64,000 nucleotides of DNA from NCBI RefSeq assembly GCF_900637545.1, contig NZ_LR134376.1:2685001-2749000 (forward strand). Reading direction: 5' to 3'. The position numbers and the translations under genes are program-made. Under the pieces are notes generated by a model, which was given only the letters and a program-made list of their open reading frames with translations, ran no database searches and was not told the origin of the DNA. The DNA is from Aeromonas encheleia (GTDB lineage Bacteria > Pseudomonadota > Gammaproteobacteria > Enterobacterales > Aeromonadaceae). This document shows positions 1-8,562 of this stretch, one piece after another. Numbering within the stretch: position 1 is the first letter of the stretch; every line of letters starts with the position of its first letter.

Positions 1-48
1 TTGGCCAGCGAAAAACGCGGCGCCCAGAATGGTGATCAGATGAAACAC
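1..48 (-). CDS. possible N-terminus of an unidentified membrane protein (partial)
   Basis: Reading leftward from a GTG at 48, sixteen codons are open to the window edge and give the hydrophobic sequence VFHLITILGAAFFAGQ, compatible with a signal peptide or first membrane segment. An in-frame stop lies five codons upstream, so a longer start is excluded apart from rare codons. There is no clear ribosome binding site. A regulator-type repeat motif lies just upstream (51-93), in the same orientation relative to the gene as at the other promoters. The fragment is too short to name. Confidence 0.2.
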   Translation of the reverse strand, partial: MFHLITILGAAFFAGQ

Positions 49-50
49 AG

Positions 51-93
51 GACTAATTGACTAGTGACAAGTCGCTTCTCATTTTGTAAATGA
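51..93. promoter_or_regulatory. candidate AraC-type operator, weak tandem copy
   Basis: Two motif-like stretches follow one another: one with TGACA at 65-69, then CGCTTCTCATTTTG from 73. They resemble the better tandem repeats at 17531-17572 and 8755-8796 (CACTTTTCAT, a few bases, TGACA), spaced by 22 rather than 21 bp. The site lies between the leftward partial gene and the AraC gene starting at 158, so it could serve autoregulation, the leftward gene, or both. Match quality is modest (about 11 of 21 in the first copy). Confidence 0.4.
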
Positions 94-157
94 AATGATA
101 AAAGTAGGTTAATAACAAGCAAGTCAGCATGTGAGCCGTTGTCATTGGAGCTGTAAT

Positions 158-1210
158 ATGACCCTCTTCGCCAGAGCCGCTACCCTTACCAATTATCTCG
201 ACGTCGCCCGCCAATTGGGATTGAACACCCCCAGCCTGCTGGCACAAGCCGGACTCAGCGCCTCTGTGCTGGATGTCCCCAACCAACGGGTTCCCGTCTC
301 GGCCATCGTCAAGTTGCTCGAGCTGTCGGCCCGGGTCGGTGCTTGCAGCAGCCTGGGTTTGCGCATGGCGGAACATCGCCAGCTATCGGACTTTGGCGAG
401 GTCAGCCTGCTGCTCAGCTACCAGCCCAATCTGCGTGAAGCCCTGCAGGTGATGGTGCAATACATCCAGCTGTTCAACAATTCGCTGGCGATCTTCATCG
501 AGGAGGCGGGCAAGACCGTCATCATCCGCGAGGAGATCATCACCGATGCCCCCATGCCGTCACGCCAGGTCACCGAGCTGGCGGTGGGCGTCATGTATCG
601 CTTCTGCGCCGCCCAGGTCGGCGTCGGCAGCAACTGGCACCCCATCAGCGTCAACTTCACCCATGATGCGCCGGCGGATCTCAGCCTCCACAAGCGCCTG
701 TTTGGCTGCAAGCTGGAGTTTGGCAGCGAGTTCAACGGCATAGTGTGCCAGTCCGTCGACCTGGACGTTCCCAACCCCCTCGCCAATCAGGCCATGGCCC
801 GCCATGCGCGCCAGTACCTCGACACCCTGCTGGTGGAGACCCAGCAATCCGTGCTGGTGGAGGTGCGCAAGGCCATCTACCTGCTGCTCCCCATGGGGCG
901 CGCCACCATAGAGCAGATCGCCAGCACCCTGGGGATGAACGTGCGCACCCTGCAGCGTCATCTGGAAGAGAGCGGCGCCACCTTCAGCGAGCTGGTCAAC
1001 GAGGTGCGGCGGGATCTGGTGATCCGCTACCTGAAGAACGCGGGCTACTCCCTCGGTCACATCGCCGACATGCTCGGCTACTCCATGCCCAGCTCCTTCA
1101 CTCGCTGGTTCAGCGCGCAGTTCGGCATGCCCCCCGCCACCTGGCGCTCCCGCCACAAGATAGTGCCCAAGGCGGTCCAGAGTGCCCGCACCAGCCTGGC
1201 CTATGGCTGA
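158..1210 (+). CDS. AraC/XylS family transcriptional regulator
   Basis: A 350-residue DNA-binding regulator. The first two thirds resemble the 'arabinose-binding' sensor type (PF12625) typical of AraC proteins controlling lipid and aromatic catabolism. The last ~100 residues hold the two helix-turn-helix units, the first around IASTLGMNVRTLQRHL and the family signature around ADMLGYSMPSSFTRWF. I chose the ATG at 158 because GGAG at 147-150 sits 7 bases upstream; an in-frame GTG at 131 has no such site. The gene converges on the RND/DUF1302 operon and is the only regulator in the first 50 kb, so it is the best candidate to act on the tandem 21-bp repeats at 8.8, 14.3 and 17.5 kb. Ligand unknown. 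Confidence 0.93.
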   Translation: MTLFARAATLTNYLDVARQLGLNTPSLLAQAGLSASVLDVPNQRVPVSAIVKLLELSARVGACSSLGLRMAEHRQLSDFGEVSLLLSYQPNLREALQVMVQYIQLFNNSLAIFIEEAGKTVIIREEIITDAPMPSRQVTELAVGVMYRFCAAQVGVGSNWHPISVNFTHDAPADLSLHKRLFGCKLEFGSEFNGIVCQSVDLDVPNPLANQAMARHARQYLDTLLVETQQSVLVEVRKAIYLLLPMGRATIEQIASTLGMNVRTLQRHLEESGATFSELVNEVRRDLVIRYLKNAGYSLGHIADMLGYSMPSSFTRWFSAQFGMPPATWRSRHKIVPKAVQSARTSLAYG

Positions 1211-1256
1211 GTGACCCCCTGCGGGAGGCGACCCTCCCGATGCCATGAGATAACAA

Positions 1257-1292
1257 AACAGAGAGGGGAGGCAGATGCCTCCCCTCTCTGTT
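1257..1292. terminator. perfect 16-bp hairpin, probable terminator
   Basis: Arms at 1257-1272 and 1277-1292 are perfectly complementary with a 4-base loop (AGAT). On the minus strand the stem is followed by TTTGTTATC, on the plus strand by a weak pyrimidine tract. It could end both the AraC transcript and read-through from the RND operon. Confidence 0.65.
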
Positions 1293-1455
1293 ACTGCTTC
1301 TCCCTTTGTCAGGCCTGCCGACAACCCCTCACTGACATCGACAGCGGCGGGCAGCTGACTCGCGCAGCCTTGGTTACGTCTGATGAGGAGGGTTCGACGT
1401 GGGTGGCAAAGCGGTGCGCCCTGAGGGTCGTGACATGCTGGCCGACAGACGTAAG

Positions 1456-1480
1456 AGAGGGAGGCATCCTGCCTCCCTCT
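1456..1480 (-). terminator. hairpin downstream of the RND operon
   Basis: AGAGGGAGGCA (1456-1466) pairs perfectly with TGCCTCCCTCT (1470-1480) over a 3-base loop. It lies 57 bp past the stop of the last gene of the DUF1302 operon. There is no strong U-tract. It is the sibling of the hairpin at 1257-1292. Confidence 0.55.
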
Positions 1481-1537
1481 TATTGCTTTCTGGGTTCTCA
1501 ATCATCCGAGCCTGGCGTGCTCGTCCGCCCTCTCCTC

Positions 1538-4063
1538 TTAACCGACGTCGACACTGGCGGCCATCTGGTTAGGCGTTACCTTGGCGGCGTCTGGCGAAGA
1601 GGGCTCCTCCTTTGCCTGGGGGGACGCAGCCGCCAGCCCCTTGGGGCCGGACAGCAGGAAGTAGGACAGCGCCGGGATCCCGATCAGCGCCCCCAACATG
1701 TTCCACAGGAACATGAAGGTGAGCAGTATGCCCATGTCGGCCTGGAACTTGATGGGGGACCAGGCCCAACCCACCACGCCGGCCGCCAGGGTGATGCCGA
1801 CCAGGCCAACCACCCGGCCGGTGAAGGCCACGGCGTTGCGATAGGCCTCCATCAGCGGCATGCCCTGGCGCTGGTAGTGCAGCTGCACGCTCAGCAGATA
1901 GAGCGCGTAGTCCACCCCTATGCCGACCCCGAGCGCGATCACCGGCAGGGTCGCCACCTTGACGCCTATGCCCATGGCCACCATCAGCGCCTCGCACAGC
2001 ACCGAGGTGAGCATCAGCGGCACCAAGGCCACCAGGGTCGCCCGCCAGCTGCGGAAGGTGATGAGGCAGAACAGGGTCACCGCCAGATAGACGTAGAGCA
2101 GCATGGTGCGGTTGGCGTCGTGCACCACCATGTTGGTGGCGGCCTCGATGCCGGCGCTGCCCGCGGCGAGCAGGAACTGGCGATCCGCCGTGCTGTTCTC
2201 ACGGGCGAACTTGTCGGCGATGGCCACCACCGCGTTGAGCGTCTCGGCCTTGTGATCCTTGAGGTAGGCGATCACCGGCATCACGGAGCAGTCGGTGTTG
2301 AACAGCTCGGGGGCGTTGACCGAGGCCTGCTGGGCGGCATAGTTCAGCACGTTCTGGTTGCGCTGGATGCTGGCGAGCTTGGGGTTGCCCTCGTAGGTGC
2401 CGGCGGTGATCTGGCGTACCGCATTGACCAGCGACGAGGTGGCCTGCACCCCCGGGTACTGCTGCAGATCCCAGGCCAGGCGGTCGGCCAGGATCAGGGT
2501 CTTGTAGTCCAGGCAGCCTTCCGGCGCCGTCTTGATCATCACCGCGAACAGATCGCTGGAGAGCGCGTAGTGACGGGTGATGTAGCCGTTGTCCAGGTTG
2601 TAGCGCGAGTCGGCCCGCAGCTCGGGCGCCCCGCTGTCGAGATCGCCGATCTTCAGCTGCTGGCTGACCAGGAAGCCCCCAATCCCCATCGCCAGCCCCG
2701 CCAGCACTATGCCGGTGGCCCAGTTGCGGGTGGTGAAGCGATCGAGCAGATCCCACAGCTTGCCGAAGCCCCGGTGCGCCGCGGCGCGGTTATCGATCCG
2801 CAGCGCCCGCTCGGCCGCCTTGCGACCGACCCCGACGAAGGAGAGCGCCACCGGCATCAGCAGCAGGGAGGTGAAGATGAGCACCGCCACCCCTATGCTG
2901 GCGGTGATGGCGAGATCCTGAATGACCGGGATGTCGATCAGCATCAGCACCGCGAAGCCGACCGCGTCGGCGAGCAGCGCCGTGACCCCGGCGAGGAACA
3001 GCCGGCGGAAGGTGTAACGGGCGGCGATCAGGCGATGGGTGCCGCGGGCTATGTCCTGCATGATGCCGTTCATCTTCTGCGCCGCGTGGGAGACGCCGAT
3101 GGCAAAGATCAGGAAGGGCACCAGCACCGAATAGGGGTCTATGGCGTAGCCGAGCCAGGCGACTATGCCCAGCTGCCACACCACGGCGATGAGGGAGCAG
3201 CCCACCACGAGCAAGGTGCTGCGCACGCAGCGGGTATAGAGGAAGATGATGCCGAGCGACGTCAGCACCGCCAGGCCGAAGAACATGATCACCTGGATGA
3301 GGCCGTCGATCAGGTCCCCCACCAGCTTGGCGAAGCCGATCACCCGGATCTTGTACTTGCCCTGCCCCTCCTCGCCCGCCTGATGGGGCGCCCCGGCGAA
3401 CTCGATCTTGTCGCGCAGCTGCTCGATGCGCTGGGAGAACTGGTGGTAGTTGAGCGGCTTGCCGGTGGCCGAGGCCTTGTCCAGCAGCGGCACTATCAGC
3501 ATGGTCGACTTGAAGTCGTTGGCCACCAGGCTGCCGACGATGCCGGCCCGGTTGATGTTCTGGCGCAGCTGATCGATGTCGGCGGGGGTGCCTTTGTAGG
3601 AGTCGGGCATCACGGGGCCGCCCTGGAAGCCCTCCTCCGTCACCTCGGTCCAGCGCACCGCCGGGCTCCACAGGGACTTCATCCAGGCGCGGTCCACGCC
3701 GTCGCCGAGGAACAGCTCGTCGTTGACCTGCTTGAGCACGGCCAGGTAGTCGGGATCGAAGATGTCACCCTGGCTGTTCTCCACCACCACCCGCACCGAG
3801 TTGCCAAGGCCCCGCAGCGAGTTGCGGTTCTCCAGGAAGTTTTTGATGTAGGGCTGGCTCTGGGGGATCATCTTCTCGAAGCTGGGGGACAGGGTCAGCC
3901 TGGTCATCGCCATGTAGCCGAACACCAGGGTGGCCAGCGTCATGAAGAGCATGAATAGCGGCCTGTGGTTGAACACCATCCGCTCCAGCAGATTGCCGCT
4001 GCGCTTGTCGAACTGTGCCAGGTCGCGGATCACCGGCATGGTCTCTTGCTTCACATTGCTCAT
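1538..4063 (-). CDS. RND superfamily permease, MMPL type
   Basis: An 841-residue inner-membrane protein of the RND superfamily (MMPL/Patched-like, PF03176). One membrane segment lies near the N-terminus (PLFMLFMTLATLVFGYMA), followed by a large periplasmic domain, a five-helix bundle, a second periplasmic domain and a second bundle ending around AGVVGWAWSPIKFQADMGIL. The family exports lipids and hydrophobic molecules or moves them within the envelope, driven by protons. It is the last gene of an operon with DUF1302, DUF1329 and YCF48 proteins, which recurs in pseudomonads and relatives. The ATG at 4063 follows a purine-rich stretch and gives the usual N-terminus; an earlier in-frame start at 4129 would overlap the upstream gene by 29 bp and add an (ENN) repeat encoded by a 9-bp tandem repeat. 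Substrate unknown. Confidence 0.88.
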   Translation of the reverse strand: MSNVKQETMPVIRDLAQFDKRSGNLLERMVFNHRPLFMLFMTLATLVFGYMAMTRLTLSPSFEKMIPQSQPYIKNFLENRNSLRGLGNSVRVVVENSQGDIFDPDYLAVLKQVNDELFLGDGVDRAWMKSLWSPAVRWTEVTEEGFQGGPVMPDSYKGTPADIDQLRQNINRAGIVGSLVANDFKSTMLIVPLLDKASATGKPLNYHQFSQRIEQLRDKIEFAGAPHQAGEEGQGKYKIRVIGFAKLVGDLIDGLIQVIMFFGLAVLTSLGIIFLYTRCVRSTLLVVGCSLIAVVWQLGIVAWLGYAIDPYSVLVPFLIFAIGVSHAAQKMNGIMQDIARGTHRLIAARYTFRRLFLAGVTALLADAVGFAVLMLIDIPVIQDLAITASIGVAVLIFTSLLLMPVALSFVGVGRKAAERALRIDNRAAAHRGFGKLWDLLDRFTTRNWATGIVLAGLAMGIGGFLVSQQLKIGDLDSGAPELRADSRYNLDNGYITRHYALSSDLFAVMIKTAPEGCLDYKTLILADRLAWDLQQYPGVQATSSLVNAVRQITAGTYEGNPKLASIQRNQNVLNYAAQQASVNAPELFNTDCSVMPVIAYLKDHKAETLNAVVAIADKFARENSTADRQFLLAAGSAGIEAATNMVVHDANRTMLLYVYLAVTLFCLITFRSWRATLVALVPLMLTSVLCEALMVAMGIGVKVATLPVIALGVGIGVDYALYLLSVQLHYQRQGMPLMEAYRNAVAFTGRVVGLVGITLAAGVVGWAWSPIKFQADMGILLTFMFLWNMLGALIGIPALSYFLLSGPKGLAAASPQAKEEPSSPDAAKVTPNQMAASVDVG

Positions 4064-4078
4064 GTCTGCGTTCTCGCT

Positions 4079-4105
4079 CTCGTTATTCTCGTTATTCTCG
4101 TTATT
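4079..4105. repeat. 9-bp tandem repeat (three copies of CTCGTTATT)
   Basis: Three exact copies of CTCGTTATT run across the stop codon of the YCF48 gene (4101-4103) and the leader of the RND gene. A unit of 9 keeps the reading frame, so copy-number change would only alter spacing or add ENN units to an extended N-terminus. Confidence 0.85.
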
Positions 4106-5168
4106 CGGCGGCCAGGGTGCGCACACCACGGCTGCCGACCAGCGCCAGCGTCCCGCTCGCGGTCAGCGCCGCGCCGGCCACCGGTGAGGGTTCGGCCTGG
4201 GGCAGTCGCTGCAGAGGGCCGTTGCCATCCTGCACCCGCAGCATCTGGCCGGCCTGGGTGAACAGGCGATAGTGGCCATCGCTGCCTTGCACCGCCGCGC
4301 TGATGCTGATGGGCAGGCCACTGTCGAGCTGGGCCCAGTTGTTGCCCCCGTCGGTGCTGCGGAACACATGACCGCGCAGGCCATAGACGATCAGCTCGCC
4401 GGCCCTGCCGATCACGCCAAAGTAGCTGCCTTCATAGGGGGTGGGAACGTCGAGGAAGCGCTGCTGGGTCTCGTCCCACTTGCGCAGCAGGCCCTGCTCA
4501 CCGACCAGATAGAGTCCGTCGCCGGTGGAATTGATGGCATTGAGGTGAAACCCCTGCGGGTTGTCGGTGCGATCCTGCAGCGGCGTCCAGCTCTGGCCGC
4601 CATCCTCGGTGCGCAGGATCAGGTTGAAGACGCCGACCACGTAGCCGAGCCGGTCGTTGGCGAACCAGACGTCGAGCAGCGGCTTGTCGGCCCCCTCCTC
4701 CACCAGCCGCTGGCCCTCTTCGGTCAGGGCGGCCCACTGCTCGTTGTCCGGCTCGGCCTTGGCCAGGGCCGAGTAATGGCGCAAGACCAGCTCGCCTATC
4801 TGGCGGCCGTCCAGCTGTTTTTGCCAGCTGGTGCCGGCATCCTGGCTGTGCAGCACCACCCCATCGCCGCCCACCGCCCAGCCCTGTTCGGGGGTCGGGA
4901 AATAGACCGCATTGAGATCGGCGCTCACCGGCACAGTCGCTTGCTGCCACTGCTTGCCGGCATCGTCGGAGTAGAGAATATGGCCGCGCTGCCCCACCGC
5001 CACCAGCCGCTGGCCGGCCGTGGCCAGGTCCAGCAAGGGGCTGCGCTGGGCCAGCGCGCTCGGTTTGGCCGGCAAGTCCAGCACGTCAACATAGTCGGAC
5101 GCCTGCGCCGCGCTCGGTGTCAGCAGGGCGCAGAACAACCACGGTGCCAACTTCTTGAATGAACCCAT
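4101..5168 (-). CDS. YCF48-family beta-propeller protein, exported
   Basis: A 355-residue secreted protein: a Sec signal peptide (residues 1-23, ending AAQA before SDY) then repeated blades with GWAVG/GYVVG and S-DAG-SW motifs (GKQWQQ, GTSWQK, GQSWTP, GNNWAQ), typical of YCF48/BNR-like beta-propellers related to the photosystem II assembly factor HCF136. It is expected in the periplasm. It sits between the DUF1329 gene and the RND gene in the same direction, and its stop overlaps the leader of the RND gene. In comparable operons this protein accompanies RND pumps, probably as an assembly or substrate-handling factor (inference). Confidence 0.85.
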   Translation of the reverse strand: MGSFKKLAPWLFCALLTPSAAQASDYVDVLDLPAKPSALAQRSPLLDLATAGQRLVAVGQRGHILYSDDAGKQWQQATVPVSADLNAVYFPTPEQGWAVGGDGVVLHSQDAGTSWQKQLDGRQIGELVLRHYSALAKAEPDNEQWAALTEEGQRLVEEGADKPLLDVWFANDRLGYVVGVFNLILRTEDGGQSWTPLQDRTDNPQGFHLNAINSTGDGLYLVGEQGLLRKWDETQQRFLDVPTPYEGSYFGVIGRAGELIVYGLRGHVFRSTDGGNNWAQLDSGLPISISAAVQGSDGHYRLFTQAGQMLRVQDGNGPLQRLPQAEPSPVAGAALTASGTLALVGSRGVRTLAAE

Positions 5169-5189
5169 ACCACGTCCTTTTGTCAGGGC

Positions 5190-5254
5190 GCGCCGGGGGA
5201 CTGTGCCCCCGGCGCCAACATCAAGGGGTCCGGCCCCTTCCCGGGAGCCGGACC
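5190..5254 (-). other. two consecutive hairpins between the DUF1329 and YCF48 genes
   Basis: GCGCCGGGGG (5190-5199) pairs with CCCCCGGCGC (5206-5215), and GGTCCGGC (5227-5234) pairs with GCCGGACC (5247-5254). Neither is followed by a U-tract, so they look more like mRNA-stabilising or differential-expression structures inside the operon than terminators. Confidence 0.55.
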
Positions 5255-5264
5255 TCTGTGACGA

Positions 5265-6626
5265 CTAGCGGATCCCGGCCCCGGCCAGGGACTCCGGCGA
5301 CCACTTGGCCTTCGACAGGGAGGCGCCATACTTGATGCCGCCGTAGGGACCCACCACACCGTTGATGTTGTAAGAGCCCGCCACCAGGTCATAGATCATG
5401 AACGGCGTGGCATCCGGGGTCTGCTTGTCGTAGCTCTGGCTCAGGAAGGCGAAGGAGCCGCGATAGAGCTGACCACGGGCGTCGTACTGGTCGGAGGCCA
5501 GCGCCATCCAGCTGTCCTCGTCGATGTAGAAGCGACGCTTGGCATAGATGTGGCGCTCACCGGCCTTCAGCGAACCTTCCACCACCCAGACCCGGTGTTT
5601 CTCCCAGCGCACGAAGTCCGGCGACAGGGTGTTGGGGGTGGTCAGCGCCCTGGCATCGGGTTCATAGGTCAGCTTGTAGGTGTTGTAGGGCACGATCATC
5701 TCTTGCTTGCCCACCAGCTTCCAGTCGAAGCGATCCAGCGCCCCGTTGAAGACGAAGACGTCGTCATAGGTGCCGGCGCCCGAGGTCCCCGGGTTCGGGG
5801 TGTCATAGGCCAGGTTCGGTGCCAGCTTGACCCGGCGCTGCCCCGGCAGGTACTGCCAGGCCTTGCGCGGTTGCTCCAGGGGGTTGGCGGCATCGCGCAG
5901 CATGATGGCCTCACCGGCACGGCGGGCGGGCCCGGTGTAGTACAGCTTCATCTGGTAGTAGGTGTCCCTGGCCGAGATGGGCTTGGCCATGTCCTCGTAG
6001 ATGGCGTAGTTGATGAAGGCCTGACCTGTGGTGGAGAGCGCCGCCACACCGGACGAGTCGACGTTCCAGGAGTCGTACTTGGTGGCGATGTTCACCCCCT
6101 GATAGCGCAGCAGGAAGTTCCACATCACCTCGGCCCCCGACTGGGGGATCGGGAAGGGAATGCCCGGCAGCACGTTGTCCACCGCCAGCCCGCCTTCCAG
6201 GGTCTTGGCGCTGAGCGCGTTCTTCTTGGTGTTGTCCAGCACCGCCTGTGGCAGGGCCACGCTGCGGTGCGTCGGGTAGACATCGACCCTGAAGTCCGGG
6301 AAGCGGGTCAGCAGCTCGGCGGTGGTCGCGGTCAGCTGGCCCTTGTACTGGGCCAGGTTCTTGCCGTCGATCACCAGCAGCGGCTTGTCGCTGGCATAGG
6401 GATCGGGGCGCATGCTGTCGCCGGCCTTGAAGCTGGCGGGCGGGGTGGTCAGGCCCCCGGTGTAGGCCGGGATGCTGCCATCGCTGTTGGCCGCCACTTC
6501 GGCGCCGACCTGCGTCAGGCTGCTGCCCAGTTTGCCCGCCTCGGTGGCGGTGACGGCCGCCTCGGCCTGACCGATGAGGGCCAGGGTGAGGGATGCGGCC
6601 AGCACTGTCCGTTCACATTTCATCAT
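5265..6626 (-). CDS. DUF1329 family periplasmic protein
   Basis: A 453-residue protein with a signal peptide (cleavage after EAEA/AAVT, about residue 23) and the full DUF1329 domain (PF07044), which has a LolB/LolA-like lipid-binding fold. Recognisable segments are YTGGLTTPP, PGQRRVKLAPN, DRFDWKLVGKQEM and RRFYIDEDSW. The start ATG has AGGAG six bases upstream. It lies 31 bp after the DUF1302 gene and before the YCF48 and RND genes. DUF1302 and DUF1329 genes are nearly always neighbours; the inferred role is carrying a hydrophobic molecule across the periplasm between barrel and pump. Direction and cargo are not known. Confidence 0.9.
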   Translation of the reverse strand: MMKCERTVLAASLTLALIGQAEAAVTATEAGKLGSSLTQVGAEVAANSDGSIPAYTGGLTTPPASFKAGDSMRPDPYASDKPLLVIDGKNLAQYKGQLTATTAELLTRFPDFRVDVYPTHRSVALPQAVLDNTKKNALSAKTLEGGLAVDNVLPGIPFPIPQSGAEVMWNFLLRYQGVNIATKYDSWNVDSSGVAALSTTGQAFINYAIYEDMAKPISARDTYYQMKLYYTGPARRAGEAIMLRDAANPLEQPRKAWQYLPGQRRVKLAPNLAYDTPNPGTSGAGTYDDVFVFNGALDRFDWKLVGKQEMIVPYNTYKLTYEPDARALTTPNTLSPDFVRWEKHRVWVVEGSLKAGERHIYAKRRFYIDEDSWMALASDQYDARGQLYRGSFAFLSQSYDKQTPDATPFMIYDLVAGSYNINGVVGPYGGIKYGASLSKAKWSPESLAGAGIR

Positions 6627-6657
6627 GTTGTGCTCCTGCTCGGTGACTCACCGAGGA

Positions 6658-8562
6658 TCAGTAAGAGGTCTTCAGGGTCAGGTAGATGGCGCCTCTGTCT
6701 TCCGTGGTGGCGCCGCCACCGGAGAAGGAGGAGTAGCCGCCTGCGTAGCAAGTGTTGCGTTGGGTCGCGTCCAGCGCATTCGGGGTAGAGCCATCGGTGC
6801 CGCCGTCGTTGCAGTCGGCCGACTTGCCGAAGGAGTCCACGTATTTCAGGTCGACGAAGTACTGGTTGTAGATGGTGGCCCCCAGCCCGACGGCGTAGTT
6901 GCCGGTGTCTTTCGCCCCGCCGGCCTGCACCGGGGAGATGCCCGCCAGGCCCCAGTTGACCGACAGCGGCATGCTCATGTCGACACCCGGGAGCACCTGA
7001 TACCAGATAGGCGTGAAGTTGACCGCCAGCCCCCAGTTGTCCGTGGTCGGCTTGTCGATGCCGGTGTAGCTGTCCTCACCCTTGTAGAGCGCCTTGTTGT
7101 GATCGTTCAGATCCAGCAGGTTGCTGTAGTAGAGCTCGCCGAGCAGGGCGGCTGCATCGAACAGCGGGGTGTCGGCTATGGTCATCAGGCCGTTGAGGGT
7201 CCAGTGCAGGGTCTCGCCGGTGGCGCTGTAGCCATCGCTGTCATCGGTGATCACCCCGGTACTGTCGTGGCGCGGAGGCAGGGCCCCCAGGCCGGCGGCC
7301 AGTCCACCCGGGCCCGAGGCACTGAGCAGCGCCGGGATGCTGGAGAGCGGCATGTTGTGGCGATAGTTCAGGTCGCTGCCGACGCTGACCCCGGCCACGT
7401 CCTTGGAGAGGCTGAGGCCGAAGATGTCGATGTCTTCGCCATAGGCCAGGGAGTAGCTGGTGGTCGAGATGGAGTTGCGCAGGTTGAGAATCGGGTTGGC
7501 GGTGGCGCCACGGACACTCAGGCCACGGGCATCCAGCACCGCCTGGGGCAGGATGTCGGCGGTACGGCGGTAGAAGGCGCCCAGGGTGCCGTCCAGTGCC
7601 TCCGGTGACCACTTGGCCATGATGCCCCAGTCGCCGTGCTTGCCCGGCTCGATGTCTTCACCGCGGCGAATGTTGCTCAGGGTGCCGCTCGGCCCGGCCA
7701 GGCCGGGTCCCCCGGTGTGACCCAGCAGGAAGGACTGGGCGCCGAAGCCCACCAGATCCGAGCTGCCGTAATAGGTGCCCGCCTCCGGCAGACGCGCGGC
7801 ATCCCACTCGAGGAAGTACTGGGCGGCGAAGGTCAACTCCGGGTTGAGGGTGAAGGAGGCCGAGATCTGGTTGCGCGGCACGAACAGCTCCTTGGCCTCG
7901 GTGCCCGGGGAGGCCGCCAGCTTGGCGAGATCCAGGCCGGACTGGCCGTAGCTCATCGAGTGCACCGGGTTGAGCAGGGTCTCACCCCAGTAGAGGTTGT
8001 GCTGGCCGACCTTGACGCTGACCAGGGATTCGTCGCCCACCTCGGAGCTGAAGAACACGAAGGCGTCGAGCAGCTCGCCGGAGGGACCGTGATAGTAGCG
8101 ATCGGCGTAGTCGCTCAGGTGACGGTTGCCCGCCACCGGGGGCAGCCCGACGATGCCGGAGCTCGCGCTGTTGCCGTTGATGAAGGGGTTGTCATCGGCG
8201 CCGACGTCGTTGTAGGCGTAGTCATACCAGCTGGCGGCGCTGATGCGAAAACCCTTGTTGCCCTGATTGACCACGTCCAGCTCGGTCAGCAGGTCGAAGC
8301 GGGTGGCGACGGTGTCACCGGAATCCTTGAAGTTGTAGTCGCCATCGTTGTTGTTCGGGGTGGCGAGCATGCGGTCATCGGCACTCTCGGTACGCATGCC
8401 GTAGTTGAACTTGCCGGTGTTGTCGAAGCGGACAGACCAATCCTCGCTGTCCGTGTCGATCTCGACGGCCTGGGCGGCTGGCATGAGGGCGGCCATGATG
8501 GTGGTGGCCAGCAGGCTGAGGCGAAGGGCGCCGCAGCCATGACTCGATTGCTTGTAATCCAT
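6658..8562 (-). CDS. DUF1302 family outer-membrane protein
   Basis: A 634-residue DUF1302 protein (PF06980). The signal peptide ends at MPAAQA (about residue 34). The mature part is rich in alternating beta-strand sequence (VRFDNTGKFNYG, GDTVATRFDLLTELDVV, VSVKVGQHNLYWGETLL) and ends in an aromatic-terminated strand, ..LTLKTSY, as outer-membrane beta-barrels do. The ATG at 8562 has GGAGAG six bases upstream; a longer reading frame to 8778 would put a non-secretory tail before the signal peptide and is unlikely. It is the first gene of the four-gene envelope operon. The candidate operator lies 190-235 bp upstream. Confidence 0.9.
   Translation of the reverse strand: MDYKQSSHGCGALRLSLLATTIMAALMPAAQAVEIDTDSEDWSVRFDNTGKFNYGMRTESADDRMLATPNNNDGDYNFKDSGDTVATRFDLLTELDVVNQGNKGFRISAASWYDYAYNDVGADDNPFINGNSASSGIVGLPPVAGNRHLSDYADRYYHGPSGELLDAFVFFSSEVGDESLVSVKVGQHNLYWGETLLNPVHSMSYGQSGLDLAKLAASPGTEAKELFVPRNQISASFTLNPELTFAAQYFLEWDAARLPEAGTYYGSSDLVGFGAQSFLLGHTGGPGLAGPSGTLSNIRRGEDIEPGKHGDWGIMAKWSPEALDGTLGAFYRRTADILPQAVLDARGLSVRGATANPILNLRNSISTTSYSLAYGEDIDIFGLSLSKDVAGVSVGSDLNYRHNMPLSSIPALLSASGPGGLAAGLGALPPRHDSTGVITDDSDGYSATGETLHWTLNGLMTIADTPLFDAAALLGELYYSNLLDLNDHNKALYKGEDSYTGIDKPTTDNWGLAVNFTPIWYQVLPGVDMSMPLSVNWGLAGISPVQAGGAKDTGNYAVGLGATIYNQYFVDLKYVDSFGKSADCNDGGTDGSTPNALDATQRNTCYAGGYSSFSGGGATTEDRGAIYLTLKTSY

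Larger units (their letters stand above)
1211..1537. other. intergenic, convergent gene ends; decayed copy of the RND 3' end
   Basis: No gene is visible. The stretch holds two related hairpins (1257-1292 and 1456-1480) and, at about 1293-1410, a diverged copy of the last codons of the RND gene. It separates the convergent AraC and RND genes. Confidence 0.7.
1257..1615 (-). repeat. diverged tandem duplication of the RND gene 3' end plus terminator
   Basis: Segment 1452-1615 (last ~25 RND codons, leader to the hairpin, hairpin) is matched by 1257-1410 at an offset of about 194-210 bp. Both contain a CGACRTCGACA-type block (1541 and 1331), a CCTTGG...CGTCTG block, and the same AGCARTAA-AGAG-GGAGGC hairpin. 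On the minus strand the copy still reads NQ...AAVDV, next to the real ending NQMAASVDVG. The copy is decayed and not translated in frame with the gene. Confidence 0.6.

Noticed and set aside
1211..3958. A 915-codon plus-strand open frame opposite the RND gene
   Set aside because: It is the antisense of a clear MMPL permease, is rich in His, Gln, Gly and Arg with no recognisable domain, and arises from high-GC codon bias.
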